Shown here one piece after another: positions 1 to 8,136 of a stretch of DNA of 64,000 nt. Under the pieces are notes generated by a model. It had not been told where the DNA came from. It saw only the letters and a program-made list of their open reading frames with translations, and ran no database searches. Each line of letters starts with the position of its first letter. Positions within the stretch are counted from its first letter, which is position 1. This DNA is from an uncultured Erythrobacter sp. (GTDB taxonomy: Bacteria > Pseudomonadota > Alphaproteobacteria > Sphingomonadales > Sphingomonadaceae): contig NZ_OY284437.1 of the NCBI RefSeq assembly GCF_958304185.1, forward strand, positions 1 through 64,000, given 5' to 3'. The position numbers and the translations under genes are program-made.

Positions 1-658
1 GGATCGAATGGCTGCTCAGCTTGGTCTCAAGCGACCGGCCAATCGGATCCACGAGACCAACGTCAGGAACGTTGAAGTAACGATACTTCAGACCGACATC
101 CCACGAATCGCTCAGGGGAGCGCGAACGCCCGCCAGCAACTGCCATGCGAAGCCGGTGTCCGAATCGTTCCACACGCCCGGGCCCTGCTGATTGACGCGG
201 CCGTCCATGTCGACACGAGCCACACCGACGCCACCGCCAGCGAAGGCCTGGATGCCGTCATCGGAGCCGAAATCGAACAGGCCGTTCAACATGAAGCTGA
301 GCGCGTTGACTTCGCCGGCTGCAATGCGGGTGCCGCTGAAGGTGCTGGAACCTACGGTCTGCGGGACAAGGACAAGACCCTGGTTGCCGGCCTGCACATC
401 ACTCAGGTCAGCGGCGCGATAGCTGGCTTCAGCTTCGAGCCGGAACGCACCAAAGTCATGGCCGACGACACCGCCGAAATCGTAACCCGTGTCATAGTTG
501 GCAACCGCGTTGTCGGCGACACCGTTAACATCGAGGCTCTGGTCTTCGACGAGCATCACGCCGCCATCACCCTGAATGTACCATTGGCCTTCACGGGCCA
601 TGGCAGGTGTGGTCAGCGCGGTCGAAGCCATCGCCATCCCAATGACGAGTTTGCGCAT
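1..658 (-). CDS. Outer-membrane beta-barrel protein, OmpA-like N-terminal domain (3' end outside window)
   Basis: The reading frame opens at ATG 658-656 and runs off the left edge after about 219 codons, so the C-terminus is not visible. Residues 1-22 form a typical Sec signal peptide ending in Ala-Met-Ala, followed by alternating hydrophobic strands rich in Gly, Phe and Tyr (Gly-Tyr-Asp-Phe-Gly-Gly, Gly-Gly-Gly-Val-Gly, Leu-Lys-Tyr-Arg-Tyr) as in eight-stranded OmpA/surface-antigen barrels. A GGGGA ribosome site lies about 10 nt before the start. Whether an OmpA peptidoglycan-binding domain follows cannot be seen. It is separated from the GTA genes by 168 bp and looks like an ordinary chromosomal gene. 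The barrel call is reasonably firm; the exact family is inferred. Confidence 0.8.
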   Translation of the reverse strand, partial: MRKLVIGMAMASTALTTPAMAREGQWYIQGDGGVMLVEDQSLDVNGVADNAVANYDTGYDFGGVVGHDFGAFRLEAEASYRAADLSDVQAGNQGLVLVPQTVGSSTFSGTRIAAGEVNALSFMLNGLFDFGSDDGIQAFAGGGVGVARVDMDGRVNQQGPGVWNDSDTGFAWQLLAGVRAPLSDSWDVGLKYRYFNVPDVGLVDPIGRSLETKLSSHSI

Positions 659-698
659 TCTAAAATTCCCCTTTGTATTGGACTTGAGGCACCGGCCG

Positions 699-727
699 TC
701 TCTATCTTTTCCCCTTGCATGAGGCAA
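699..727 (-). promoter_or_regulatory. Possible sigma70 promoter of the outer-membrane barrel gene
   Basis: Read on the minus strand, TTGCCT (727-722) and TAGAGA (704-699) are separated by 17 nt. The start codon is about 40 nt downstream. The -10 box is weak, so this is only a candidate. Confidence 0.35.
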
Positions 728-826
728 GCAATCAATGGCCTAATGGTGTTGCAAGAATGTCGCGAAGACATGCCTGTGGACAAAAATGCAATCGCAAAAC
801 AGGCCTGATTCCGCCAATCTGTGAGT

Positions 827-1291
827 TTAAGACACTTCAGTTGCCAGTATGCCCACTGCCAGCAACGCCTGTATCAGGGATGTGATCGCGGCGCGTGCTT
901 GGGTGTCGATAATGGTTCCGCCAGCAGGCTCGGCAGGAGCGGCGGCGCTTTCCCACTCCGACCGGTAGACGATGGAGTGGCCCGCCGACAGGTCAAACAC
1001 CTGCATGCCTTCGCGCGGCGCGACAAAGTGCCAAGCCCCGCCGATCCATACCGCAAGCTTGCCTTCCTGTCCGGCCCACGCGCTTGCCGCCTGGGCGGTA
1101 ATCCGGAAGCAGTCGCCTTCATTCGGGCTTTGCGGTGGGGCGGGATGTGAGGCCATGACAGTGCGTGGGTGCAAGGCGTCGATCAGGCAGAGGGCCTGGT
1201 TGACGAAAAACTCCTTCTGGGCCTGACCGGGGATCAAGAGTGGCAGGCCAATGGTCAGTGTGGTGCTGGCAAAGGCGATCGGATCGGACAT
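827..1291 (-). CDS. DUF2793 protein at the end of the GTA cluster
   Basis: A 154-residue protein begins at ATG 1291, chosen because a GGGAG ribosome site lies just upstream and the conserved part starts there; a longer frame to 1396 only adds Arg/Cys-rich shadow sequence. It contains the DUF2793-like pattern (Ile-Pro-Gly-Gln-Ala-Gln-Lys-Glu near residue 20, then Pro-Asn-Glu-Gly-Asp and a Trp-Ala-Gly-Gln-Glu-Gly segment). Proteins of this family occur next to the tail-fibre gene in alphaproteobacterial prophages and GTA clusters and are thought to be fibre or host-contact components, though the role is not established. It starts 16 nt after the tail hub gene stops and is the last gene of the cluster. 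Confidence 0.75.
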   Translation of the reverse strand: MSDPIAFASTTLTIGLPLLIPGQAQKEFFVNQALCLIDALHPRTVMASHPAPPQSPNEGDCFRITAQAASAWAGQEGKLAVWIGGAWHFVAPREGMQVFDLSAGHSIVYRSEWESAAAPAEPAGGTIIDTQARAAITSLIQALLAVGILATEVS

Positions 1292-1307
1292 GCAAATCTC
1301 CCGGTGT

Positions 1308-3491
1308 TCAGAACAATGAAGCGAGCAGCAGCGGCAGCGAGCGGTCGAAGGTGCCGACCTGCCTGACCCACAGCGGCGCCGGACCGTGCGCGGCAACCAG
1401 CGCCGTCCGCTCTGCTAAAGTCAGGCGCAGCCACGCGGCATCGCGCTGCCAGGCGGCATGCGGAGCATCGATAGGGCCGTAGCCGACGAGATAGGTCTCC
1501 CGCTCCTCAACCAGCGGCACTTCGACGCTGTCATCCCACCGCCATTGCCCGCGCCCGCGCCGGGTCCAGCCATACAGGCTCGCCTGATCGCCTTCGATGC
1601 GCACACGCGGATGGACGGGGCATGGCGGTCGGCGCGACACGCCCGCATTGGCGAGCGGCGCAATGATGGTTTCGGTATCTCCCGTCCCGATTGCAGCAAT
1701 ACGCGAGGTCGCAATGGGCGGGACCAACTGCGGATCAAGCGGGACCAGATTGTCGTCGATCACGATCACCTGTGTTTGTGCAGGGTGGCCCCGGGCAGCC
1801 TCCGGCTCGGTGCCGCCCCGTCCGCGCAGCAGCCCGGTCAGCCGCCAGCGACCTTCGCCTACAGGCTCGGCGCGGAGGAACTGCACCAGCTCACCGCCGA
1901 TGAGCACACGGTTGGCACCGGCGACAAGACCCGCAAGGTCGGTGTCCGCCAGATCAAAATCGCGTGCGACCAGATCGATCACCGCAGTCGCTGCTGGTTC
2001 GAACAAGAGCGCCGAGGAAGGATCGAGCGGCGCACCAAGCATTCCCATCACCGCGCGCTGCGTTCCCGTGGTGCCGAGATCGACCAGCGCGGTGCCCTGA
2101 ACGGCGAACAGGGCCGCCCCCCGCCATGCGCTGTTCGCGCCAGAAGCCGCTGCAAAGATCAGCGGATTGGCCGGGTTGCTGCTGGTATCGGGTGGGACTT
2201 CAAAGGCTGCAAGCAGGGTCGGCGGAATGACGAGATCGGTGGGCGACAGGCTCTCCCCCGGGTCGCTCTGACGCGCGGCACCGCCTGCGGGCGCGAGTCG
2301 CTCCAGCTCAAGCGCGATCCCGCGATCCAGCCATTCCCAGCTGCGCAACAACCAGTGGCCAGGCATATCCGGCAGACGCACGATGCGACCGGGCGTGAGC
2401 CGCGGATCGAGCTCACCGATTCGCCAGCTGACTGTCTCGTGCTGCCAGCGCGCGCGATTGGCGCTGTCATTGGCGAGGCTGCGCGCGCCGCTGGCGGTCA
2501 TCGTGGCGGGCAGGTCGATCATCAGCTCGCGGCCCGCTTGGCGGGCACCGGAAGCGCGCTGCACCCCGGTCTGATAGTCGCGATCCTCGTCGTAATAGCG
2601 CAGGGCAGCAGGGGAGCGTGCGGGCACACCAGCGCGCTGTTTGTGCGATGCTTCATCTTGCTGCCGGTCATCTGTCGCGAGTTGGCCGGGCAGGGTCACG
2701 ATACCCTCCCCAGCCGAGTCGCGAACAGCGATGGTGAGGCCCTCGCTGCCTGACATGCAGACCAGCGGAATCACCTGATCAATCGCCGCGAGCGTCGCTG
2801 CCAGTGGTCCACCCTCATCGGCAAACCCGCGCGCGTAGGCCAATGGCGCCGCAATGGCGGGGGCTGCCGCATCTGGCACCAGCTGCGCCAGCGACACGCT
2901 CTCATCCCCGCCATCGGCAAAGATTTCGAAACTGAGCGCGGGGATGCGGTTGCCGTAATCGCTCAGTTCGAGGTTCTCGAACACGACATAGGCGCAGTCA
3001 CGGAAAGCAGGTGCAGCCGGACCCTTGGCTGCGGCGATCAGCGGGTCGACCGGATCGTCTCCGAAGCCGCGATAGACGCGCAAAGTTCCGCCGACCTTAA
3101 GGTCATCCTGCGCGCCGCGCAGCAGGTTGCCATCGGCCCAGATCCGCCCGACTCGGTCAATCGGCGTGCTCGACAGCGCCACGGCAAAGGAGGCGGTGTA
3201 GGCATAGACCGTGGTCGAAGGCTGGCCCTTTCGGCCCTTCTCCTTGCGCTTGCTCTCAATCAGGTCTGTCGACCAGATCACCGTGCCGGGCACCCGCATC
3301 CGCCCGAACTGGCGCGGGATCGGCTGGCCATAGCTCGAGGTGCTGATCGCCAGATCGCGCAGGCGTGGCCCCTCGCGCCCGCCGGGGGCAAAGATACGCG
3401 AATCGATCTGCTGGCCGATCAACGCGCCGAAGGATGCGCCGATCGGGCCGCCAATCGCTGTACCGAGCGCTGTCAGAACTATCGTCGCCAT
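1308..3491 (-). CDS. GTA tail hub/host-interaction protein (g15 'megatron' type, short form)
   Basis: This 727-residue protein occupies the g15 position. It has a Gly-rich hydrophobic N-terminus (Ala-Ile-Gly-Gly-Pro-Ile-Gly-Ala), then the phage-tail signature region (Ser-Tyr-Gly-Gln-Pro-Ile-Pro near residue 54, Gly-Thr-Val-Ile-Trp near 69, a basic Lys/Arg patch near 80-90, and Tyr-Ala-Tyr-Thr-Ala-Ser-Phe-Ala-Val-Ala-Leu). This fits the Phage-tail_3 type domain of RcGTA g15. The Rhodobacter protein is about 1300 residues and carries a TIM-barrel glycosidase-like domain, which is absent here. It starts 3 nt after the NlpC/P60 gene stop. In the particle it should form the baseplate hub and distal fibre that contact recipient cells. 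Confidence 0.88.
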   Translation of the reverse strand: MATIVLTALGTAIGGPIGASFGALIGQQIDSRIFAPGGREGPRLRDLAISTSSYGQPIPRQFGRMRVPGTVIWSTDLIESKRKEKGRKGQPSTTVYAYTASFAVALSSTPIDRVGRIWADGNLLRGAQDDLKVGGTLRVYRGFGDDPVDPLIAAAKGPAAPAFRDCAYVVFENLELSDYGNRIPALSFEIFADGGDESVSLAQLVPDAAAPAIAAPLAYARGFADEGGPLAATLAAIDQVIPLVCMSGSEGLTIAVRDSAGEGIVTLPGQLATDDRQQDEASHKQRAGVPARSPAALRYYDEDRDYQTGVQRASGARQAGRELMIDLPATMTASGARSLANDSANRARWQHETVSWRIGELDPRLTPGRIVRLPDMPGHWLLRSWEWLDRGIALELERLAPAGGAARQSDPGESLSPTDLVIPPTLLAAFEVPPDTSSNPANPLIFAAASGANSAWRGAALFAVQGTALVDLGTTGTQRAVMGMLGAPLDPSSALLFEPAATAVIDLVARDFDLADTDLAGLVAGANRVLIGGELVQFLRAEPVGEGRWRLTGLLRGRGGTEPEAARGHPAQTQVIVIDDNLVPLDPQLVPPIATSRIAAIGTGDTETIIAPLANAGVSRRPPCPVHPRVRIEGDQASLYGWTRRGRGQWRWDDSVEVPLVEERETYLVGYGPIDAPHAAWQRDAAWLRLTLAERTALVAAHGPAPLWVRQVGTFDRSLPLLLASLF

Positions 3492-3494
3492 GAG

Positions 3495-3914
3495 CTAGCC
3501 TTCCTTATGAGGTGCGAACCGCCACTTGGCCTCGAACTGCCAGGCGGGATCGAGCGGCTGGAGCACCACGCGCCGCAGCCCGGCATGGGCGTGGATGACG
3601 GTCACCGCGTCAGCAGCGATCACCAGATGGTGCTGGCAATGCGCGAGTGCGATCAGCAGCACCTCTCCTGCGCAAATGGCGCCCGGTGCGGGCACCAGCC
3701 CTGAGCGGTGCGCGAGCGGCAACCACTGGGCGATATCGAGATTGCGCAGGCCATAGCCGCTCGGAACCACCGGACGCACACCGCTCGCCGCGAGCGCGGC
3801 CGAGACCAGCCCGACGCAGTCGAGTCCAGTCGCCGGATCGCGGCCGTGGAGCCGGAACGGACAGCCAATCAAAGCCCGCGCAGCCTCGGCCACCGCTTCG
3901 CCGGGCGCGGTCAT
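3495..3914 (-). CDS. GTA NlpC/P60-family peptidase (g14)
   Basis: A 139-residue cysteine peptidase. The catalytic cysteine is Cys33 in the Gly-Leu-Asp-Cys-Val-Gly-Leu motif, and likely histidines are His95/His96 and His108/His110. In RcGTA the equivalent tail protein is a cell-wall hydrolase that opens peptidoglycan during DNA delivery. The start overlaps the hub gene stop by 4 nt (ATGA). The length is typical for phage-tail P60 proteins, and all expected catalytic residues appear to be present. Confidence 0.9.
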   Translation of the reverse strand: MTAPGEAVAEAARALIGCPFRLHGRDPATGLDCVGLVSAALAASGVRPVVPSGYGLRNLDIAQWLPLAHRSGLVPAPGAICAGEVLLIALAHCQHHLVIAADAVTVIHAHAGLRRVVLQPLDPAWQFEAKWRFAPHKEG

Positions 3915-4720
3915 GGTTGGCCGTAGCGGGCGAGCAGGTCATTACCCGGCAGGAACGGCTCGCCACGGAAGTTTGCCGCATTCCCGAATCGCGCGGCGCA
4001 GGTGGCGATGGTATGGTCGCAGCCCTCGCGCAATTCCGCCCTTGTGCCGAGCGGGGTGCCAGCCACCAGCGGCCGGTCAAGCACCAGCCAGTCCCCCTCG
4101 GCATCAATGATTCCGAAGGCCACCCCGGTCTGCGGCCCAGCCATGAAGCGCAGCCGGCCATCGACATGACGCTCGCCATCGAGGCCCGCAAACCGCACCC
4201 GGTTGGCTTCGAGATCGATCGCGGCAACCGGCAGCACTGCGGTAAACCGCACCGCCGAAAGCCCGCACCCGCGCCCGCAGAACTCGGCGCGGCAGGTGGG
4301 GCTGGTGCGAGGCACGAGATCCTGTTCGAGCAGGCTCTTGGTGGAACGCAGCTCGGCCGAAAACTGGGAGCTGTCGTCCTCAATCCGCCCGATCTGCCCG
4401 GTGTAAAGCGTGTGGTGATCAAGGCTCATCCAGTCGACCGCACCGATGGCGATCGCGGCTTCATCGAACAGCCCGGCGGCCAATTCGTCCGCGCGGATTG
4501 AATCGTGGTTGAGCACGCCCTGCACCTCGGCGCTGTCATTGGCGAGTTCGGAGGTCAGGCGGATCGCGGCCGGGATCATGCCGGGGGCGGCAAGATGCCG
4601 GATGCCGCCGAAGCTGAGGTCGCGGTCATGGCTGGTGAAGGCCAGCGCCGCCCCGTCGCGGCGATAGATGCGCCAGAAGGTTGCCACTGTGTCGAGCTCG
4701 CGGTCAAAGAACACGCGCAT
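3911..4720 (-). CDS. GTA hub protein, DUF2163 (g13)
   Basis: A 269-residue protein with the DUF2163 beginning (Phe-Phe-Asp-Arg-Glu-Leu-Asp, then Thr-Ser-His-Asp-Arg-Asp-Leu). Five cysteines are placed for a metal or Fe-S site: Cys143, Cys148, Cys152 (Cys-Gly-Arg-Gly-Cys), Cys234 and Cys241, the last two inside the conserved C-terminal block that ends Asn-Phe-Arg-Gly-Glu-Pro-Phe-Leu-Pro-Gly. From memory, published RcGTA particle structures assign an Fe-S cluster to this hub. Its ATG shares one base with the upstream TGA (TGATG). It is trimeric baseplate material between the distal tail and the g15 protein. Confidence 0.9.
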   Translation of the reverse strand: MRVFFDRELDTVATFWRIYRRDGAALAFTSHDRDLSFGGIRHLAAPGMIPAAIRLTSELANDSAEVQGVLNHDSIRADELAAGLFDEAAIAIGAVDWMSLDHHTLYTGQIGRIEDDSSQFSAELRSTKSLLEQDLVPRTSPTCRAEFCGRGCGLSAVRFTAVLPVAAIDLEANRVRFAGLDGERHVDGRLRFMAGPQTGVAFGIIDAEGDWLVLDRPLVAGTPLGTRAELREGCDHTIATCAARFGNAANFRGEPFLPGNDLLARYGQP

Positions 4721-6396
4721 CAGGCGGACTCCCTGATTTCGATCAGCGGCACCGAGGGCGCTTCGCCGGCGGCGAAGTTCACCGCCGCAACATCAAGCCG
4801 GTCTTCGGCAAACCGCACCGGCACATCGAATCGGAAGCCAGCGCGGATTTCGGCCCCCTCAGGCGGAGCGGTGTGGAAGCGCAAGGTGCCTCTTTCGCCC
4901 AACGTCCAAGCGGTGCTGACCGCGCCGCCTACGCTCACCACCAGTGTTTCGGCGCGCGGACGGGTGATCGGGCGCACTTGCGGCTCGGCGCCGCCATAGG
5001 ACTTCACCAGCTGGAAATCGGCGCGCACCCCGTCGGCAATCCCGATCCGTTGATCGAGCATCGTCGGCACGCCCGTCATCCCGTTCGAGCTGTTGTCAAA
5101 CGGATCCATGATCCGGAACCCGCGCGCCGGACCGCGGCGGGCGCGGAAGAAGGCGATCAGTTCGGACAATTCGCCTTCCGAACGGATGCCGGGGCCGACA
5201 TCGAAATGCAGCCGGGCGTCCGACCACAGCGAGTTGCGCCGTTCATGCCCCGAGGCTGTGACCGCGATCGAGGTCGAAAACTCAGGCGCGACCGAGGCGC
5301 TGCGGCCCAACGCAAAGGGGTACAGCACGTTGTCGAAGGGTTCCATGGCTTGCTCCGGCGGAGGGGCGAGGCGGGTGTAGCCGTCGCGGTTGACCTGCGG
5401 CAGCGCCCAGACGTAGCGCCGGGTGATGCCGCGCGCGGCGGCCTCGCCCAACCCGCTGTCGATGCGCGCCCACATCACTTCCGCATCGGCAGGATTGAAC
5501 ACGAAACCGGCGAGATAATCCTGATCGGCGCGCGGATAGCCGAGCCGGGCATCGACCAAGGCATAGGCCGCCCGCCGGGACGCGTCGGCGCCAGCGGTGA
5601 GCCAGTCGTAATCTTCCAGCTGCAACCGATCGAAGGCCGGGGCCGCCCATCCGGTCGGGAGATTGGCCCGGTAAAGCTCGGGTGTGACGGGATCGAGGAT
5701 CGTCGGCGTAAAGGCGAGCAGCAGAACCTCGGAAGGCCCCTGCGCCGCAGCGCGCACGGCAGCACTCAAAGCGGCGGTCGACTGCGCCAGCAGCGCGCCC
5801 GCTGCATCGAGCAGCGCCTTCGCCGCCGCGTTCAACGGCGCGGCAATATTGGCGATGACCGGCGGATTGCCTCCGAAAGCCGCCTCGGCCGCCTCGTCGT
5901 AAAGGCAGATTTCCCGCGCGGGCGTAACCCACCACCACGGCTCGCCAATCTGAAAGCGGACTGGCAAATCCGCATCTTGGAGCAGGGCGACAAACTTCTC
6001 GGCCACCTCGGCCAGCCAGCCCATCGCCTGCGGATTGGCGGGCGACAGCAAGGTCGAAGGCGGCACCCACCCGGTCAGCGCCGGGGCACCGTTGGCGGTG
6101 CGTTGCTTCCAGCTTTCCGGGCAATAGGAGTCGAACAGCTCGTAGGAAAGCGAGGCAATGACCCCCAAGCCGCCCATCTGCGCCAGCGTGAACAGGTTGC
6201 GGTGCCAGACCAAAGCAGGCTCACACAACTCGCCCTGCGCCGAAGCCAGCAACCCGCCATCCGCCTGCCGCGCGAGCCGCATGAAGTGGCTCATCCCGAC
6301 ATAGTGGACGATATCGTCGCGGTAGCCGAGCCCGGTCACCGCGCGCAGCAGCCGTGCCGGGGTCTGGTTGTAGGCATCGTCATAAGCCGTCGCCAT
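4720..6396 (-). CDS. GTA distal tail protein: TIM-barrel-like N-terminus plus DUF2460 (g12 type)
   Basis: This frame encodes 558 residues. The C-terminal ~200 residues are the DUF2460/TIGR02217-like distal tail domain (Glu-Phe-Ser-Thr-Ser-Ile near 370, Phe-Phe-Arg-Ala-Arg-Arg-Gly-Pro-Ala-Arg-Gly-Phe, Leu-Val-Lys-Ser-Tyr). The N-terminal ~340 residues resemble a glycosidase-type TIM barrel, with a Gly-Glu-Pro-Trp-Trp-Trp motif in a position reminiscent of the Asn-Glu-Pro acid/base motif. The preceding frame (6400-7041) is in the same phase and separated only by TAG-CGG, so the two may be one interrupted 773-codon gene. No clear ribosome site precedes ATG 6396. The glycosidase-like fold is inference; the DUF2460 call is firmer. 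Confidence 0.8.
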   Translation of the reverse strand: MATAYDDAYNQTPARLLRAVTGLGYRDDIVHYVGMSHFMRLARQADGGLLASAQGELCEPALVWHRNLFTLAQMGGLGVIASLSYELFDSYCPESWKQRTANGAPALTGWVPPSTLLSPANPQAMGWLAEVAEKFVALLQDADLPVRFQIGEPWWWVTPAREICLYDEAAEAAFGGNPPVIANIAAPLNAAAKALLDAAGALLAQSTAALSAAVRAAAQGPSEVLLLAFTPTILDPVTPELYRANLPTGWAAPAFDRLQLEDYDWLTAGADASRRAAYALVDARLGYPRADQDYLAGFVFNPADAEVMWARIDSGLGEAAARGITRRYVWALPQVNRDGYTRLAPPPEQAMEPFDNVLYPFALGRSASVAPEFSTSIAVTASGHERRNSLWSDARLHFDVGPGIRSEGELSELIAFFRARRGPARGFRIMDPFDNSSNGMTGVPTMLDQRIGIADGVRADFQLVKSYGGAEPQVRPITRPRAETLVVSVGGAVSTAWTLGERGTLRFHTAPPEGAEIRAGFRFDVPVRFAEDRLDVAAVNFAAGEAPSVPLIEIRESA

Positions 6397-6399
6397 CCG

Positions 6400-7041
6400 C
6401 TAGCCGTGCGGGGGGACGAGTACGTCGCCCAGTTCCAGCATCGCCCGCGCGCCGTCGGCGACGATCTCTGACAGGGTGACCGAACCGCCAAACCGGGTGG
6501 GCAGGGGTGCGGCGCTTCCCCCGGAGAAGCCGGGTGCTACCAGCGAGATGAACATGCGGTCGATATCGCCGGGATGGATCGGCTCGCCGGGCAGGCCGTA
6601 GCCGCTTTCCAGCGCCGAAAACGGCAGGGTGATCTGCGCGTCAGTCGGCGTGCCTTGCGCGTAGTTCCACAACCGGATGTACCAAGTGCGGGGTTGCCCC
6701 GCAGCATCGCGGCCCTCGATCGTCAGCGTCGGCCCATTGGGTTGATCGAGCGCGATCACGCCATCCGATTGCCAGCGAAAGCGCAGCGTCGTGCGCGAAT
6801 AATCGCGGTCGGTCTGGTAGGCGAGCAGCGGGTGATCGAGCGTGTCGGCGCTCTCCCAGATCAGCCCAACCAGCTCGCCTTCATGATGCAGTTCGATGTC
6901 GACCCGCAATGAATCCGGGCCAGTCGTCACCACCGAGGCCATCGCGGGCCGGGGGAAGTTGACGGTCCAGAAGCGCGGATCGAAGCGCTGGATGAAGGTG
7001 CTTTCCTGTGCGCGGCGTTCGCGGGCGAGCCAGAATGCCAT
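6400..7041 (-). CDS. N-terminal part of the distal-tail/TIM-barrel protein, ends at an in-frame amber codon
   Basis: A 213-residue beta-rich protein with no cysteines and a jelly-roll-like pattern of short strands (Thr-Leu-Arg-Phe-Arg-Trp, Trp-Tyr-Ile-Arg-Leu-Trp-Asn-Tyr, Met-Phe-Ile-Ser-Leu-Val). It stops at TAG 6402-6400, and the next ATG is in the same frame two codons later. It could be a separate gene with translational restart, the front half of a gene broken by a nonsense mutation, or a read-through fusion. It lies between the tape-measure and distal-tail genes, where RcGTA has no extra gene. I do not recognise a named family for this half. Confidence 0.65.
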   Translation of the reverse strand: MAFWLARERRAQESTFIQRFDPRFWTVNFPRPAMASVVTTGPDSLRVDIELHHEGELVGLIWESADTLDHPLLAYQTDRDYSRTTLRFRWQSDGVIALDQPNGPTLTIEGRDAAGQPRTWYIRLWNYAQGTPTDAQITLPFSALESGYGLPGEPIHPGDIDRMFISLVAPGFSGGSAAPLPTRFGGSVTLSEIVADGARAMLELGDVLVPPHG

Positions 7042-7056
7042 CGGGAGTCCCCTTGC

Positions 7057-7632
7057 TCAGGCCTGTTGCAGCGCACGGCGCACGGCGCTTGCGATCTGGC
7101 GAGAGGAGCGCTGCATCGCGGTGGGTGCGGCTTGTCCGCGCGGAACGGCGACTTGGATCGCCACGCGAACATCGCGGCCCGGCGCGGCCATGCCGGTCTC
7201 GACCCGGCCGGCGGCGGTGGGCACGAACACCTCCGGCCCGCGCTCACCGACGAGATAGGCCCGACCCGGCGCCACCGGTCCGCCAGTTGCGCGGCCCGGC
7301 AGGCCGAACAGCGCGCCAATCGACTGGCCGAGCAGATTGCCCAGACCCCCGCCTCCACCGCTAGTGCCGCCGAACAGATTGCCGATCCCCGATTGCAGCG
7401 CATATCCGGCGATCTCGGCAAGCGCGCTGAAGGCCACGCGCTTCAGATCGTCGAACCCCAGGCTCCCGCGCCGCAGCGCGCCGAGCAGGCCGCGTTCGAG
7501 CACATTGCCCGCACGGCTGAATCCGTCCAGCAGCGAGCCATCGAGCGAACGGCGCATCGCTTCCACATCGCTGGTAAAGCCATCAGTGCTGGCGCGCACG
7601 TCGATCACCAGTTCTTCGAAATTGTCAGTCAT
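7057..7632 (-). CDS. GTA tail tape-measure protein (g11, short)
   Basis: The protein has 191 residues, close to the compact RcGTA tape measure and far shorter than in siphophages. It has an amphipathic N-terminal helix, a Leu-Leu-Gly-Ala-Leu-Arg-Arg-Gly-Ser-Leu-Gly-Phe-Asp-Asp-Leu segment, a Gly-rich run (about residues 89-97) and the C-terminal Ala-Thr-Gly-Gly-Pro-Val and Val-Gly-Glu-Arg-Gly-Pro-Glu-Val-Phe-Val-Pro motif common to tape-measure ends. The start overlaps the chaperone gene by 8 nt. It sets tail length and is expected to help membrane passage of DNA. Confidence 0.9.
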   Translation of the reverse strand: MTDNFEELVIDVRASTDGFTSDVEAMRRSLDGSLLDGFSRAGNVLERGLLGALRRGSLGFDDLKRVAFSALAEIAGYALQSGIGNLFGGTSGGGGGLGNLLGQSIGALFGLPGRATGGPVAPGRAYLVGERGPEVFVPTAAGRVETGMAAPGRDVRVAIQVAVPRGQAAPTAMQRSSRQIASAVRRALQQA

Positions 7633-7825
7633 CGGCGTCGCGCTCCATCATGCGGGCGATTGCCTCGCGGCTCGGCGGTGAAGGGGTGGTCGGGTCTTCT
7701 GGCGCAGCGAGCGCCATCGCCAGTTCCGCCGGTGTGGCGTTCCAGAAGTCGGCAGGTCGCCAGCCGAGCAGGCGTGCGGCGAGGGCGCACCAGCGGGCGG
7801 CGGCGCCACCGAAGGAATCGGTCAT
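7625..7825 (-). CDS. GTA small tail assembly chaperone (g10.1, TIGR02216/PF09550 type)
   Basis: A 66-residue protein starting at ATG 7825, which overlaps the preceding gene stop as ATGA; this coupling decides the start over longer in-frame alternatives. The Phe-Trp-Asn-Ala-Thr-Pro-Ala-Glu-Leu motif in the middle (Trp-Arg-Pro-Ala-Asp-Phe-Trp) is typical of these small chaperones, which coat the tape measure before tail tube assembly. The C-terminus is acidic (Met-Glu-Arg-Asp-Ala-Asp-Asp). Confidence 0.85.
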   Translation of the reverse strand: MTDSFGGAAARWCALAARLLGWRPADFWNATPAELAMALAAPEDPTTPSPPSREAIARMMERDADD

Positions 7826-8136
7826 GCCTCGCCTTGAAGCACTTGCGCGAGCACCGCACGCACCGGGGCGGTAGCTCCCACCAGCCCCATCGCCAGCACC
7901 GCCGTGCCAACCGCGATCCGTTCGGGACGGCCCTCGGCAGGCAAGCAATGCCACAGCAGCGATGTCATCTCGGTCAGGGTCAGCGCGCCGCCTGCTGCCC
8001 GTTCGACCAGCGCGAACAGCGAGCCCAGTTCAGCTTCAGCCAGCACCAGATTTTCGAAGCTCGGGCGCAGCACATAGCTTACCCCGGCGACTGTCAGCGC
8101 GCATTCGCCGCGCAAGGGATTGGCGGTGGCGGTCAT
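7822..8136 (-). CDS. GTA tail assembly protein (g10, GTA-gp10 family)
   Basis: A 104-residue protein matching the GTA gp10 pattern: an N-terminal Asn-Pro-Leu-Arg-Gly-Glu, a short beta segment, then Leu-Val-Leu-Ala-Glu-Ala-Glu-Leu-Gly-Ser-Leu and a helical C-terminus. It overlaps both neighbours by 4 nt, so it is translated with the major tail protein upstream and the small chaperone downstream. It probably acts in tail tube and tape-measure assembly rather than as a structural subunit. Confidence 0.85.
   Translation of the reverse strand: MTATANPLRGECALTVAGVSYVLRPSFENLVLAEAELGSLFALVERAAGGALTLTEMTSLLWHCLPAEGRPERIAVGTAVLAMGLVGATAPVRAVLAQVLQGEA

Noticed and set aside
8-808. 266-codon plus-strand frame at the left edge
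   Set aside because: The minus strand here encodes a signal peptide and beta-barrel strands; the plus frame has no recognisable domain and is a shadow.
4681-6471. 596-codon open frame on the plus strand opposite the distal-tail genes
   Set aside because: It is antisense to two well-supported GTA frames, has no ribosome site and a composition rich in Arg, His and Gly typical of the antisense of high-GC genes.
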